Part shown: one piece after another, positions 13,257 to 21,522 of the stretch
Position numbering within the stretch: the first letter of the stretch is position 1
Layout of the letters: each line of letters opens with the position of its first letter
Source: a virus
Strand: one strand, 5' to 3'
Length of the DNA stretch: 39,404 bases
IMG/VR virus record: IMGVR_UViG_3300046002_007120
Span: 1-39,404 of that record
Position numbers and translations under genes: made by a program
Notes under the pieces: model-generated
What the model saw: the letters and a program-made list of their open reading frames with translations, nothing else
Databases searched by the model: none
Told to the model about the DNA's origin: nothing

Positions 13257-14273
13257 ATGACAAAAATATCGAATCAATATAGTTTAACCAATGTCCTCAC
13301 CGCTGATGTAGTTAATGGCAGGGTGGGGGTAAATAATGGCAGCCCAACCGTAGCTTTGGATGTGACAGGGGCGGGGAAGTTTTCGAATGTTGTAACGGCA
13401 ACAAGAGGAAGTTTTGCTCCATCATTTATTGCAATAGGTAGTAGTGCGGGAAATGGACAGATTCAAATAAGTAATAGTGCCAATTATGTAATCGGAGCAG
13501 GTACTGATTATGGTGGAATGAGTTTTACTGTAGGAGGAGGCGAAAGATTAAATATACTTAACAATGGAAGCGTAGGTATTGGAACGAGTTCTCCTCCACA
13601 TAATTTATCAGTAAAAGGAAGTAGTGCTACGGATATGATATCTTGGACAGACAATGTAAATAATACTGGTTATTTGGGTATTCGTGGAGGTGGCGTAGTT
13701 TGGATGAATGCTGATAATAATTTAGTATTTGCAACTGCGGCTACCGAACGTATGCGGATTACGAGTGGGGGGGATTTATATTTTGGAAGTTCTAGTATTA
13801 CTACCGCAACAACATCAATATATCTTGAAAAAGCAGGTGGAGATATAATTCAAGTTTTTCCATATAGTAGCGGTTCAAGTGTTTTACAATATTATTATAG
13901 ACAAAATGGTGCATTAGTTGGTTCAATTAGTTATAACGGAGCAACAGTTTTATTTAATGGTACTTCTGATTATAGACTTAAAGAAGATTTAAAAGATTAT
14001 AATGGATTAGAAATTATAAATAAATTAAAAACTTATAACTTTATTTGGAAAGATACTAATGTAAGAGATTATGGAGTAATGGCTCATGAACTACAACAGG
14101 TGTTGCCAAATTATGTAACAGGAGAAAAAGATGCTTTAAATAAAGATGGAAGTATTAGTCCACAAGCGGTTGACTATTCTAAAGTAGTTCCCGTTTTAAT
14201 CAAGTCCATCCAAGAACTCTCTGCCGACTTAACATCCGCTAAACAAGAAATAGAATTATTAAAAGCAAAGTAA
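13257..14273 (+). CDS. Tail fibre/spike protein with S74 chaperone, 338 aa
   Basis: The N-terminus (NQYSLTNVLTADVVNGRVGV) and GNGQIQISNS-type strands resemble beta-helix fibre tips. A TERMRITSGGD module lies near residues 162-172. The C-terminus is a S74 intramolecular chaperone (about 236-338): TSDYRLKEDL holds the conserved Ser-Asp of the self-cleavage site, then YGVMAHELQQVLP and VDYSKVVPVLIKSIQEL, ending in a coiled coil. It lies two bases after the long fibre gene. Islands of near-identical DNA are shared with its neighbours. It may be an alternative tip or a second fibre. Confidence 0.85.
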   Translation: MTKISNQYSLTNVLTADVVNGRVGVNNGSPTVALDVTGAGKFSNVVTATRGSFAPSFIAIGSSAGNGQIQISNSANYVIGAGTDYGGMSFTVGGGERLNILNNGSVGIGTSSPPHNLSVKGSSATDMISWTDNVNNTGYLGIRGGGVVWMNADNNLVFATAATERMRITSGGDLYFGSSSITTATTSIYLEKAGGDIIQVFPYSSGSSVLQYYYRQNGALVGSISYNGATVLFNGTSDYRLKEDLKDYNGLEIINKLKTYNFIWKDTNVRDYGVMAHELQQVLPNYVTGEKDALNKDGSISPQAVDYSKVVPVLIKSIQELSADLTSAKQEIELLKAK

Positions 14274-14783
14274 TATGTCAAAGAATACTCAATTAGGAAA
14301 TTTAGTTAATGGGATATTTGTCGATTCAACAGGACGAGTTGGGGTGGGGACGCAGAGTCCGAATCATCCATTAACCGTTAAAGCAGATTCATCAGCAAAT
14401 GGCATAAATATTATAGCAGAAACAGGCGGTTTTGCACAATTATCATTAAGTAATGCTGGAAATACATTAATTGGGAATGCTATTACTCAAGTACCAAATT
14501 CTACAAGTTTTGATATGTATTTTAGTACATATAATGGAACTTCTAGAACCACTAAAATGGTAATTAATGGAGCAGGCAACGTAGGTATTGGAACGACTTC
14601 GCCATCGGCACCATTACACGTTTTTTCAACTGCGGCAGTAACGGCTGTTTTTACAAGAGACTTGACTACTGATGTATCTTTAAGAATATTATCAGATAAT
14701 AGCGGAGCTATTTTAGACACGCAAGGTGTTCATAGTTTAAGATTTCAAACAAGCGATACCGAACGTATGCGGATTACGAGTGG
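13742..14783. repeat. Shared DNA islands between fibre genes
   Basis: Bases 13742-13768 and 14757-14783 are identical over 27 bp (TERMRITSG module). A 17-bp core of it recurs at 12475-12491 in the long fibre. Bases 13204-13227 match 14202-14225 with one mismatch over 24 bp (S74 end). The surrounding sequence is much less alike, so these are local homology islands. Confidence 0.8.
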
Positions 14784-15420
14784 TGGGAATATGTTAATGT
14801 CAAAAAATTCAGTTATTGGTATTAATACTGATGATGGTGCTGATGATGGGTATTTAGCTTTATCTGGTGCAAGTGCTGATGGTCCAACAAGAGGGGGATA
14901 TATATATTTATCAGGCAATGAAAGGGCATCAGACCCTGGTCACGTAACTATAGGTGCAGGTAATGTTATTGGAATTGGTTCAGTTATTACATTTAGAACT
15001 GCTGGAACTGAAAGAATGCGACTTATTGGTAATGGAAGACTTCTTATTGGAACAAGTACAGACCAAGGTTATTTGCTTTTTGTAAATGGAAATGCTGCTG
15101 GTACATCTGGTTTTGCAAACGTATCAGATGGAAGACTTAAGAAAGATATTGTACCTATTGAAAATGCATTAAATAAAGTAAATAAATTAAATGGAGTATC
15201 TTTTAATTGGGATAAAGATTCAAGAACTGACTTAACTTTAGATGATAATAATCATTTAGGATTAATTGCTCAAGATGTAGAAAAAATATTGCCACAGGTA
15301 GTATCAACAGGTGATGATGAACTTCAAACTAAAACTATTACCTATTCTGACATTGTGCCCGTATTGATTGAAGCAATAAAAGAATTATCTAAAGAAATAG
15401 AAATTTTAAAACAAAAATAA
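14275..15420 (+). CDS. Tail fibre/spike protein with S74 chaperone, 381 aa
   Basis: The third S74-bearing fibre in a row, one base after the second. Two TERMR modules are visible (about residues 162 and 245), between Gly/Ser-rich strands such as GNVGIGTTSPSAPLHV. The C-terminal S74 domain (about 284-381) has the classic SDGRLKKDI, GLIAQDVEKILPQV and YSDIVPVLIEAIKEL, then a coiled-coil end. It is the best match of the three to the family consensus, so it should trimerise and self-cleave. It probably contributes to host binding. Confidence 0.85.
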   Translation: MSKNTQLGNLVNGIFVDSTGRVGVGTQSPNHPLTVKADSSANGINIIAETGGFAQLSLSNAGNTLIGNAITQVPNSTSFDMYFSTYNGTSRTTKMVINGAGNVGIGTTSPSAPLHVFSTAAVTAVFTRDLTTDVSLRILSDNSGAILDTQGVHSLRFQTSDTERMRITSGGNMLMSKNSVIGINTDDGADDGYLALSGASADGPTRGGYIYLSGNERASDPGHVTIGAGNVIGIGSVITFRTAGTERMRLIGNGRLLIGTSTDQGYLLFVNGNAAGTSGFANVSDGRLKKDIVPIENALNKVNKLNGVSFNWDKDSRTDLTLDDNNHLGLIAQDVEKILPQVVSTGDDELQTKTITYSDIVPVLIEAIKELSKEIEILKQK

Positions 15421-15422
15421 AT

Positions 15423-15743
15423 ATGACAAATTTTGCATGGAGCGTATACCAGCTCGATACAGTACCTCAAGAAGGAAATTTAATGGACGTGGTTATTGTA
15501 GTTCACTACGGCCGTACAGCAGTAGACGGAGAATACTCAGCATACTCATACGGAACAATGGCTTGCCAAACTCCATCTGAGACAGACTTTACAGCCTACC
15601 CAGATTTAACATTCGACCAAGTATGTTCTTGGCTTGATGCAGGATTACCGGTAGCTGATATCGATGCAGGATTACAGCAGGATATTGATAATCAAATCAA
15701 TCCGCCGATTATTGTGCTCCCAATCCCTTGGTTAGTTGAATAA
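15423..15743 (+). CDS. Conserved small phage protein downstream of fibres
   Basis: A 106-residue acidic protein. It starts TNFAWSVYQLDTVPQEGNLMDVVIVVHY, followed by DFTAYPDLTFDQVCSWLDAGL. From memory it resembles a family common beside tail-fibre genes in marine phages (I believe DUF7936). A role as fibre assembly factor or minor fibre component is inferred from position. It is two bases from the third fibre gene, and its stop codon is part of the next promoter. Confidence 0.65.
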   Translation: MTNFAWSVYQLDTVPQEGNLMDVVIVVHYGRTAVDGEYSAYSYGTMACQTPSETDFTAYPDLTFDQVCSWLDAGLPVADIDAGLQQDIDNQINPPIIVLPIPWLVE

Positions 15744-15748
15744 TTTTG
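15741..15748 (+). promoter_or_regulatory. -7 promoter element for the GIY-YIG gene
   Basis: TAATTTTG matches TAnnTTTG and includes the stop codon of the upstream gene. It lies 13 bases before the ATG at 15762, giving the endonuclease its own promoter. Confidence 0.55.
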
Positions 15749-15761
15749 TTTATTTTTATGT

Positions 15762-16460
15762 ATGGCATACGTATATAGACATATCAGATTAGATAAACAT
15801 GAGCCTTTTTATATTGGGATAGCAACTCATTTAAAAAGGGCTTATGATAAAAAATCAAGAAAAAATAAAATATGGCAAGTTATAGTTGCTAAATCTGACT
15901 ATAGAATAGAAATATTGTTTGATGATTTAACAAGAGAAGAGGCTTTAGAAAAAGAAAAGGAACTGATTTTATTATATGGTAGAATAGATAAAAAGACAGG
16001 CACACTATGTAATTTAACTGATGGTGGTGAAGATTTTCCAGGGCATTGGAATATAGGAAGAAAAGCATCTGAAGAAACAAAAGCTAAACTAAGAGAAGCA
16101 GCAAAGCATAAACCACCTAGAAGTGAAGAAGGTAATAAAAGAATATCACTTGCTTTAACAGGTAGACCTAAATCAGAAGAACATAGAAGAAAGTTATCTG
16201 AACATTTTAAAGGTAAGTCTCAAGGTCCTTGGAAAGAGGAACAAAGAAAAAAGAATCTTGATTTTTGGATTAAAAAATATATCCCAATTGCTCAATATGA
16301 TTTAGAAGATAATCTTATAAAAATTTGGGATAATAGAATACTTGCTAGTATTGAATTGGGATTAAAAAAAGACATTATTAGGGAGTGTTTAAGAGGAAGA
16401 AAAAAGGAATATGGAGGTTATAAGTGGAAGAATTATACAACAACCGAAGCTCCTATTTAA
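15762..16460 (+). CDS. GIY-YIG homing endonuclease
   Basis: A 232-residue free-standing homing endonuclease. The GIY-YIG domain covers about residues 1-90 (YVYRHI, FYIGIATHLKRAY, then EALEKEKELILLYGR with the likely catalytic Glu). Two NUMOD3-type DNA-binding motifs follow (GRKASEETKAKLREA near 99 and GRPKSEEHRRKLSEH near 134). The C-terminal part (IAQYDLEDNLIKIWDN and GGYKWKN) looks like NUMOD1. It would cut a related phage genome lacking the gene and spread by repair. It has its own promoter and a terminator overlapping its stop codon, so it looks like a compact inserted unit. Confidence 0.9.
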   Translation: MAYVYRHIRLDKHEPFYIGIATHLKRAYDKKSRKNKIWQVIVAKSDYRIEILFDDLTREEALEKEKELILLYGRIDKKTGTLCNLTDGGEDFPGHWNIGRKASEETKAKLREAAKHKPPRSEEGNKRISLALTGRPKSEEHRRKLSEHFKGKSQGPWKEEQRKKNLDFWIKKYIPIAQYDLEDNLIKIWDNRILASIELGLKKDIIRECLRGRKKEYGGYKWKNYTTTEAPI

Positions 16461-16472
16461 TTAGGAGTTTTA
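16450..16472 (+). terminator. Intrinsic terminator overlapping the GIY-YIG stop codon
   Basis: CTCCTA (16450-16455) pairs with TAGGAG (16462-16467) around a 6-base loop that contains the TAA stop, followed by TTTTAATTGTTTTT. Confidence 0.65.
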
Positions 16473-16483
16473 ATTGTTTTTAG

Positions 16484-16491
16484 TAATTTTG
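16484..16491 (+). promoter_or_regulatory. -7 promoter element before the 131-aa gene
   Basis: TAATTTTG lies 27 bases before the ATG at 16519 and shortly after the preceding terminator. No clear -33 element was seen. Confidence 0.5.
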
Positions 16492-16518
16492 TAATGTAAA
16501 ATTTAATAAACTATACAC

Positions 16519-16914
16519 ATGAAAAAGTATCGTGATCTGTTAGGCTTGGTTCACTACCTTAACCAATCTATCGAACAAGGCAAAACTATTGGCCAAAAGA
16601 AGTTAACAAAAATTGGTGACCTACTTAAGCCGCACATTGACTCGTACAACGACAAGAGAGAATGGATATTGTTATCTAACGCAAGTGTAGATGAGAATAA
16701 GAATCTTATCGTTGATGAGAACAATGCTTATAAGTATACTGCTGAAGGAGCACACAAGCGTGATAAGGAACTAATGGAATTGTTCTTATCTGACTTCGAC
16801 TATACACCAATACAAATTAACTCACCATCTGAGCTTGACCAATATACATTCTTATATGGTTGGGTAAACGGAGTAGAGTTTACTATTGAGCCTGAGGAAG
16901 AGGTAGAAATCTAG
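16519..16914 (+). CDS. Hypothetical protein, 131 aa
   Basis: A soluble protein with a basic helical N-terminal half (YRDLLGLVHYLNQSIEQGK) and an acidic tail (EPEEEVEI). I recognise no motif. It has its own promoter and lies between the endonuclease terminator and the convergent giant glycosyltransferase, with which it overlaps by 4 bases. No evidence ties it to either. Confidence 0.7.
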   Translation: MKKYRDLLGLVHYLNQSIEQGKTIGQKKLTKIGDLLKPHIDSYNDKREWILLSNASVDENKNLIVDENNAYKYTAEGAHKRDKELMELFLSDFDYTPIQINSPSELDQYTFLYGWVNGVEFTIEPEEEVEI

Positions 16915-19772
16915 AAGTAATATTTAATAGCTGATATTACATCAACAGCAGTGATACTCCTTTGACATTCAAATTGTCGAGGAGTATTTTTATTTACGGG
17001 GCACCAATCAAAGTCTCCACGGTCGAATTTATGCTCAGGGTTGTTCCAACAGCCATGGCACACGCTCTTGTTAGTTATGCGTATGCAGTCAAACTCGTGG
17101 TCATCTTTGGTGAAGTTACTTATCATCACGACTTGTTTGTCTAATGCCCACGCAAGCCAGCTCAAGCCTGAGCTAAGTCCGAGAAAAAACTCGCTGTTAT
17201 ATATAACGCTCATTGTGTTCTCAATGCTCACGTTATCTATCTTCTCGCAATTGTCAAATGGGTTGTCTTCTTTAGACACATTAATCACCCTGTACCCACG
17301 TGCGTGCAAATAGTTAATTGTCTCTTGCCACCCTTCTCGTGTCCAAAACTTACAGCCTGCCGTTGAGTTAGTAGCAATCGTCACATACTTACCATAGGTA
17401 TTCTTGCGTTTCTTAAACTTTATTCGAGGCTTAAGTTCTTCAAACTCTAGTCCCAATATATTTGCTGCCGCTTGTTGGAGTGGTATCGTGTTAGGCATGA
17501 CCGGTTCTTTGTTCTCGTCGTAGAACCATCCAAGATTATACTGCCCTGATATACCGTTCACTTCGGTGCCTGGGCTTACAAACTCTAGCTCAGGGTAATT
17601 AAATAAATGGTTCCAGAATGTTGACACCACCACATGGCAGTCGTGCTTTTCTTTGAACGCTAACACGTATGGCATCCAAGCAAGAGTGTCGCCAAGTGAC
17701 GACGAGTCAAATGATATTAATACTTTCTTGTTTTTATATGACAGCGTGCTCTCGTACACGAGCTCATCATTCTCAAATACCTTAGTTGTCCATTCGGTAA
17801 AATATTTCCGATTAAGTTTTACCCACGAGTTAGACTTAATTGTATTCTCGTAATGGCACGTTCCATGCTCATCAAAGAACTGAACTTTAAAGTTAAACTC
17901 TACAGGCGACTTAAGTTCTAAGTATGGGCCATCAATAAAGTTTTGTATTAATGTCACATCTTGGTCCTCCTTCTTATTATTCAAGGTATGCTTATAGAAG
18001 CCTAAGTATTCAATGCCAAATATTTCTGTTGTCTCATATATTGGCTTCTCATAGTTTGCTTTAATTGTTCTAAGGTCCGTGTCAATGGGCTGTATATACT
18101 TATCGTATATACCACAGTATTGTGGCAAGTTATGAGCAATGATTGGCAAGCCATAACTAATCGCTTCTCTAAGCACAAGTGGGTTGCATTCCCACGTAGA
18201 GTTGAACATAAAGATGTTAGCACCAAACATAAAGTCTGACACATCCTCTCGCTCTCCATGAACAATTACATTCTTTGGCAAGTCTTTCATTAATGGCTCC
18301 CAATAGTCTTTGAAGTTCCCTGCTTGGTTGCCAACAAAGTGGAATGTAAAATCAGGATACTTTCTTGCTATCTCGATTCCTTCTGCTTGGTTCTTGCCTG
18401 GTGTCCATAGCCCAACATTTAACACGTCTTTACCCGTTGGTAGAATAGTTCTTTGTTTGTTGTCAATTGGATAATTAATAACTTGCTTGTACGATGGCAA
18501 ACTCTCAAATGTTTTGTAATGATATGGCGTACAGAATGCATATGAGTCAGGGTGGAACAAAGTCTCTTTGATAGGATCAAATGCAATGTCATGACAAGTC
18601 TCTACTATTCTGTAGTCTCGGTTATTACTATACAACTTAGCCATGATGCTGTGGTCAAACCGTTCAGCAGGCTCGTGTAGATGGATGATGTCAGGCTTAA
18701 AATCACTTATCGCTTTAAATAGCAACGTCTTATCCTCATACAGCGTGGTAAAGTTCTCGCCTACAATATCTTTTATCTTGTTGCGTTGCACCACATAGTC
18801 TAAACTGTAGCAAGTATACTCAACCACGTATGGTGTAATCTTGCCATCTAAAGCTTCGAGTGTCTTAAGCACAAATGCAGGCATGCCACCTGTCGATAGG
18901 TGTGGCACTAGATACATTACTTTAATCGGACTAATCATCTGAACCATCTTCTCATAGCTTTTCTCTCCATGGTAGAATAGTAGCCTTTCTTTGCTTGCCG
19001 GTATTCTAACCCAACTGCCCATCATGTAATCTTCACCGGTAAATATGTCCATGCTATTTACCCTGTCGACCATATCCTGCTTACCGTTCACGTAGATATA
19101 TGGCAGTCCATCATGGAAATTGTACTTCCATAATAATACGTTTAATATTGTCTCCTCATTGTAGGGAGCATAGAAGTCGTTCATGGCAAGCACCACTGGA
19201 TGCATACACATGTTATACCATTCTTTTAGGAATATGATGCAGTTTCTATTTGCAACAAAGTACCCCGTCTGTCTGTAGCGTTGTCTGACATATTGGTCTA
19301 CACCGAACAGCTCGCATGCAGGATGCTCAAGTGTTGTGCTCAGGTCATCTCTACTCTCAGCCCCTCCCCTGTCGCCAACATGCAAGTAGTCATAGATACC
19401 CTCCACAAAGTAGGGGATAGGGGATGACTCATCGAACATGTCGAAAATAGTTGATGCGTATTTAGTTGCTACTGAGTCGGAGTCTATGTAGGCTACGGTC
19501 TCTGCGTACTTTAATGCATCAGCCACAATGAGTGGGCGTTGGATAAGAAGTTTGTAGATGTCAAGACTTGACCTATCGATGTACTCAGTCTGATCCGGGT
19601 TAATGGCATCGCAATCCCACCTGATGGTAAAGGTTGCGTTCTTAATCTGCCTATCCGAGTTGAGCATGTATACTAGCGTTGGAATGCTAGTATAGTAGTT
19701 TAATGACTGTACGCATGCCTCTACTGTTTCTGCGTATGATTCAGTTGCGTATAATACGTATGCTTGCTTCAT
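16911..19772 (-). CDS. Three-domain glycosyltransferase with O-heptosyltransferase-like C-terminus
   Basis: A 953-residue fusion of three sugar-transfer units. Residues 1-265 look like a GT-A enzyme with a DxD metal site (YIDSDSV, about 94-100). Residues about 278-600 are a GT4-type GT-B unit (VPHLSTGGMPAFV at the start, then ECNPLVLREAIS near 525, the E-x7-E donor motif). Residues about 640-953 match the autotransporter strand-loop-strand O-heptosyltransferase class (GT9-like): a beta hairpin, LISFDSSSLGDTLAWMPYV near 680, then the Cys cluster CHGCWN...FDWCP...FECQ (about 903-940) that holds an iron in that family. Those enzymes add heptose to Ser of adhesins. Here the fibre GTS repeats or the Pro/Thr-rich muzzle tail are candidate acceptors (inference). 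It is the only large leftward gene and has its own near-leaderless promoter. Confidence 0.85.
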   Translation of the reverse strand: MKQAYVLYATESYAETVEACVQSLNYYTSIPTLVYMLNSDRQIKNATFTIRWDCDAINPDQTEYIDRSSLDIYKLLIQRPLIVADALKYAETVAYIDSDSVATKYASTIFDMFDESSPIPYFVEGIYDYLHVGDRGGAESRDDLSTTLEHPACELFGVDQYVRQRYRQTGYFVANRNCIIFLKEWYNMCMHPVVLAMNDFYAPYNEETILNVLLWKYNFHDGLPYIYVNGKQDMVDRVNSMDIFTGEDYMMGSWVRIPASKERLLFYHGEKSYEKMVQMISPIKVMYLVPHLSTGGMPAFVLKTLEALDGKITPYVVEYTCYSLDYVVQRNKIKDIVGENFTTLYEDKTLLFKAISDFKPDIIHLHEPAERFDHSIMAKLYSNNRDYRIVETCHDIAFDPIKETLFHPDSYAFCTPYHYKTFESLPSYKQVINYPIDNKQRTILPTGKDVLNVGLWTPGKNQAEGIEIARKYPDFTFHFVGNQAGNFKDYWEPLMKDLPKNVIVHGEREDVSDFMFGANIFMFNSTWECNPLVLREAISYGLPIIAHNLPQYCGIYDKYIQPIDTDLRTIKANYEKPIYETTEIFGIEYLGFYKHTLNNKKEDQDVTLIQNFIDGPYLELKSPVEFNFKVQFFDEHGTCHYENTIKSNSWVKLNRKYFTEWTTKVFENDELVYESTLSYKNKKVLISFDSSSLGDTLAWMPYVLAFKEKHDCHVVVSTFWNHLFNYPELEFVSPGTEVNGISGQYNLGWFYDENKEPVMPNTIPLQQAAANILGLEFEELKPRIKFKKRKNTYGKYVTIATNSTAGCKFWTREGWQETINYLHARGYRVINVSKEDNPFDNCEKIDNVSIENTMSVIYNSEFFLGLSSGLSWLAWALDKQVVMISNFTKDDHEFDCIRITNKSVCHGCWNNPEHKFDRGDFDWCPVNKNTPRQFECQRSITAVDVISAIKYYF

Positions 19773-19776
19773 AATC

Positions 19777-19784
19777 CAAATTTA
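19777..19784 (-). promoter_or_regulatory. Leftward -7 promoter element, near-leaderless
   Basis: On the minus strand this reads TAAATTTG, only 4 bases before the ATG at 19772. Transcription from it would start at or next to the start codon, so the giant glycosyltransferase mRNA may be leaderless. Confidence 0.5.
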
Positions 19785-19812
19785 ATTAATATTGTATCAA
19801 AACCCAATTTAA

Positions 19813-20181
19813 ATGAACATAGAAGTTAGCATCGGAGAGGCTGTAGACAAACTGTCGATACTTAGTATTAAGATGGAGAAGATTAAAGATGAGTCAAAGT
19901 TAGAGAATGTATCTAAGGAATACTATATGTTACTTGACTTGCTTGAAGAAGAAATGTTTACCAACCCTTTGTATTATAAACTTAAAGATGTAAATAAAAG
20001 ACTATGGGAGATTGAGGATGAGATTAGAGTTTGCGAGAAACATGGAGACTTTAACTTAAATTTTATTAGACTAGCACGTGCTGTGTACCATCGTAACGAC
20101 GAGCGTGCGGATATTAAAAGACAGATTAATTTAAAATATAACTCCAATCTAATCGAAGAAAAACACTACCAAGCATATTAG
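19813..20181 (+). CDS. DUF6165-like protein
   Basis: A 122-residue helical, charged protein. The opening IEVSIGEAVDKLSILSIKMEKI matches, from memory, the signature of DUF6165 proteins, often found near glycan or surface-polysaccharide genes. The rest is coiled-coil-like (ENVSKEYYMLLDLLEEE, IEDEIRVCEKHGDF). It lies next to the giant glycosyltransferase on the opposite strand, which fits that association. No reaction is known. Confidence 0.7.
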   Translation: MNIEVSIGEAVDKLSILSIKMEKIKDESKLENVSKEYYMLLDLLEEEMFTNPLYYKLKDVNKRLWEIEDEIRVCEKHGDFNLNFIRLARAVYHRNDERADIKRQINLKYNSNLIEEKHYQAY

Positions 20182-20226
20182 TAAAAGAAAATTGTTAATT
20201 TTACGGAATAGTTAAATAAAATAAAA

Positions 20227-20484
20227 ATGAAAAAATTAGAAGAACAAGAACTAGAGCGTTTAAACAACGCAACCAAATCACTTCGTGAGGCACGCAATAC
20301 AATTGCCGATATTGAAATCTCAGCACACCGTTTAGAGTCAAGAAAGAAAGCTGTTCTATTTAATGCAGAACAAGCTGCCGAAGAGTTAAATAACATCCAA
20401 GGTGAGCTTCAAGAAAAATACGGAAATGTTCTCATAGATGTTACCACTGGGGAAATTAAAGAAGATAACCATGATAATTCGTAA
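20227..20484 (+). CDS. Small coiled-coil protein upstream of terminase
   Basis: An 85-residue, almost fully helical protein with heptad-like runs (EEQELERLNNATKSL, QAAEELNNIQGELQEKYG) and a polar end (DVTTGEIKEDNHDNS). Short coiled-coil proteins in this position are common in Bacteroidota phages. It starts the rightward packaging block and overlaps the next gene by 14 bases. Its role is unknown. Confidence 0.65.
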   Translation: MKKLEEQELERLNNATKSLREARNTIADIEISAHRLESRKKAVLFNAEQAAEELNNIQGELQEKYGNVLIDVTTGEIKEDNHDNS

Positions 20485-20689
20485 ATTATCTGTTGGCGTT
20501 GACTATAAGTCATCGATGAATTATATTACCGGTCAGTCAGTACTGAACGGCAATTATGTTATTCACTTAATTAAGATAACGGATGCTGGCTCCTATCAGA
20601 TTTTCATTGAACAAAATAAAGAAGTTGTTCTATGGAAAGAGATAGGTAGCACAGTTCCAGTATCGGTAGAGTACAACATAGAATTCTAA
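20471..20689 (+). CDS. Conserved small protein of crAss-like phages (RKLSVG-DYK)
   Basis: A 72-residue protein. The start at 20471 gives MIIRKLSVGVDYKSSMNYITG, and it ends PVSVEYNIEF. From memory this pattern is conserved just upstream of the terminase in crAss-like phages, which supports both the start choice (over an in-frame ATG at 20438) and the lineage. The predicted fold is mostly beta. The function is unknown. Confidence 0.7.
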   Translation: MIIRKLSVGVDYKSSMNYITGQSVLNGNYVIHLIKITDAGSYQIFIEQNKEVVLWKEIGSTVPVSVEYNIEF

Positions 20690-20693
20690 TATA

Positions 20694-21278
20694 ATGAAGT
20701 CTCCTTTTTATTTTGTCATCAGCTCGAAAGATGGCAAACGCTACGACAATGAGCGTAACGGAATTATCATTTCTACTTCTAAAGAGGACCACCTAGCAAC
20801 AATGCGTGAGGCTGTTGTCATCTCTACTCCTATTGGCTATGAAGGTCCGATAGAAGAGGGCGACATGGTGCTTGTTCATCATAACACTTTCCGTATTTAC
20901 TACGACATGCGTGGTAGAGAGAAGTCATCGTGGAATTACTTTATGGATGACTTGTTTTTTATTGATGACCCATATGCCTACAAAAAGACAGGTGGCAGAT
21001 GGAAAGGAATCGGCAGGTATGTATTTGTTTCTCCGGTTGAGAACGACTACACTGGCATCACTACTGTAGATGCAGAAAAGCCCCTTGTGGGCACGATAAA
21101 GTTTGCAAACGAAGAAGTACTTAGCCTCGGTATAAACGAGGGCGACACGGTCATATTTGAGCCTGAATCAGAGTATCCTTTTTATGTGGATGGAGAGAAA
21201 GTTTATCGAATGTACACCAAGAATATAACAATCAAATTAAATGAACAAGATAACGGACTTAAAGAAACGCATAATTGA
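20694..21278 (+). CDS. GroES-fold-like conserved crAss-like protein
   Basis: A 194-residue beta-rich protein. Two segments look like co-chaperonin barrels: PIEEGDMVLVHHNTFRIYYD (about residues 44-63) and GTIKFANEEVLSLGINEGDTVIFEPESEY (about 133-160). Proteins of this type occur upstream of the terminase in related phages, to my recollection. A GroES-like fold is suggested by the EGDxV...(H/Y) pattern but not proven, and there is no obvious mobile loop. It might be an alternative lid for a chaperonin or a structural protein. The next gene overlaps it by 38 bases. Confidence 0.6.
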   Translation: MKSPFYFVISSKDGKRYDNERNGIIISTSKEDHLATMREAVVISTPIGYEGPIEEGDMVLVHHNTFRIYYDMRGREKSSWNYFMDDLFFIDDPYAYKKTGGRWKGIGRYVFVSPVENDYTGITTVDAEKPLVGTIKFANEEVLSLGINEGDTVIFEPESEYPFYVDGEKVYRMYTKNITIKLNEQDNGLKETHN

Positions 21279-21522
21279 TTCTGGGTATAAAGCCGTTGAA
21301 GAATTAATTAAGGTTGCAGAAGAAAGGATTGTCACGCATGCTGAGGATGACCTTAGTGCTGACAAGTTAAAGAATGCCGCTCAAGCAAAGAAGCTCGCCA
21401 TTATGGATGCGTTCGAGATTCTTAAGCGTGTCGAAGAGGAGAATAATATCATCGAAGGTGTAGTTAATAATCAAGTCAATACGAACAGAGGGTTTGCCGA
21501 GTCTAGAGCTAAGAACAAATGA
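21241..21522 (+). CDS. Small terminase subunit candidate
   Basis: A 93-residue helical protein (KITDLKKRIIDSGYKAVEEL, then a long helix AQAKKLAIMDAFEILKRVEEE). It lies directly before the large terminase and overlaps it by 4 bases (ATGA), which is where small terminase subunits usually lie. No helix-turn-helix is obvious, so the assignment is from position, size and helical content. It also overlaps the preceding gene by 38 bases in another frame. Confidence 0.45.
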   Translation: MNKITDLKKRIIDSGYKAVEELIKVAEERIVTHAEDDLSADKLKNAAQAKKLAIMDAFEILKRVEEENNIIEGVVNNQVNTNRGFAESRAKNK

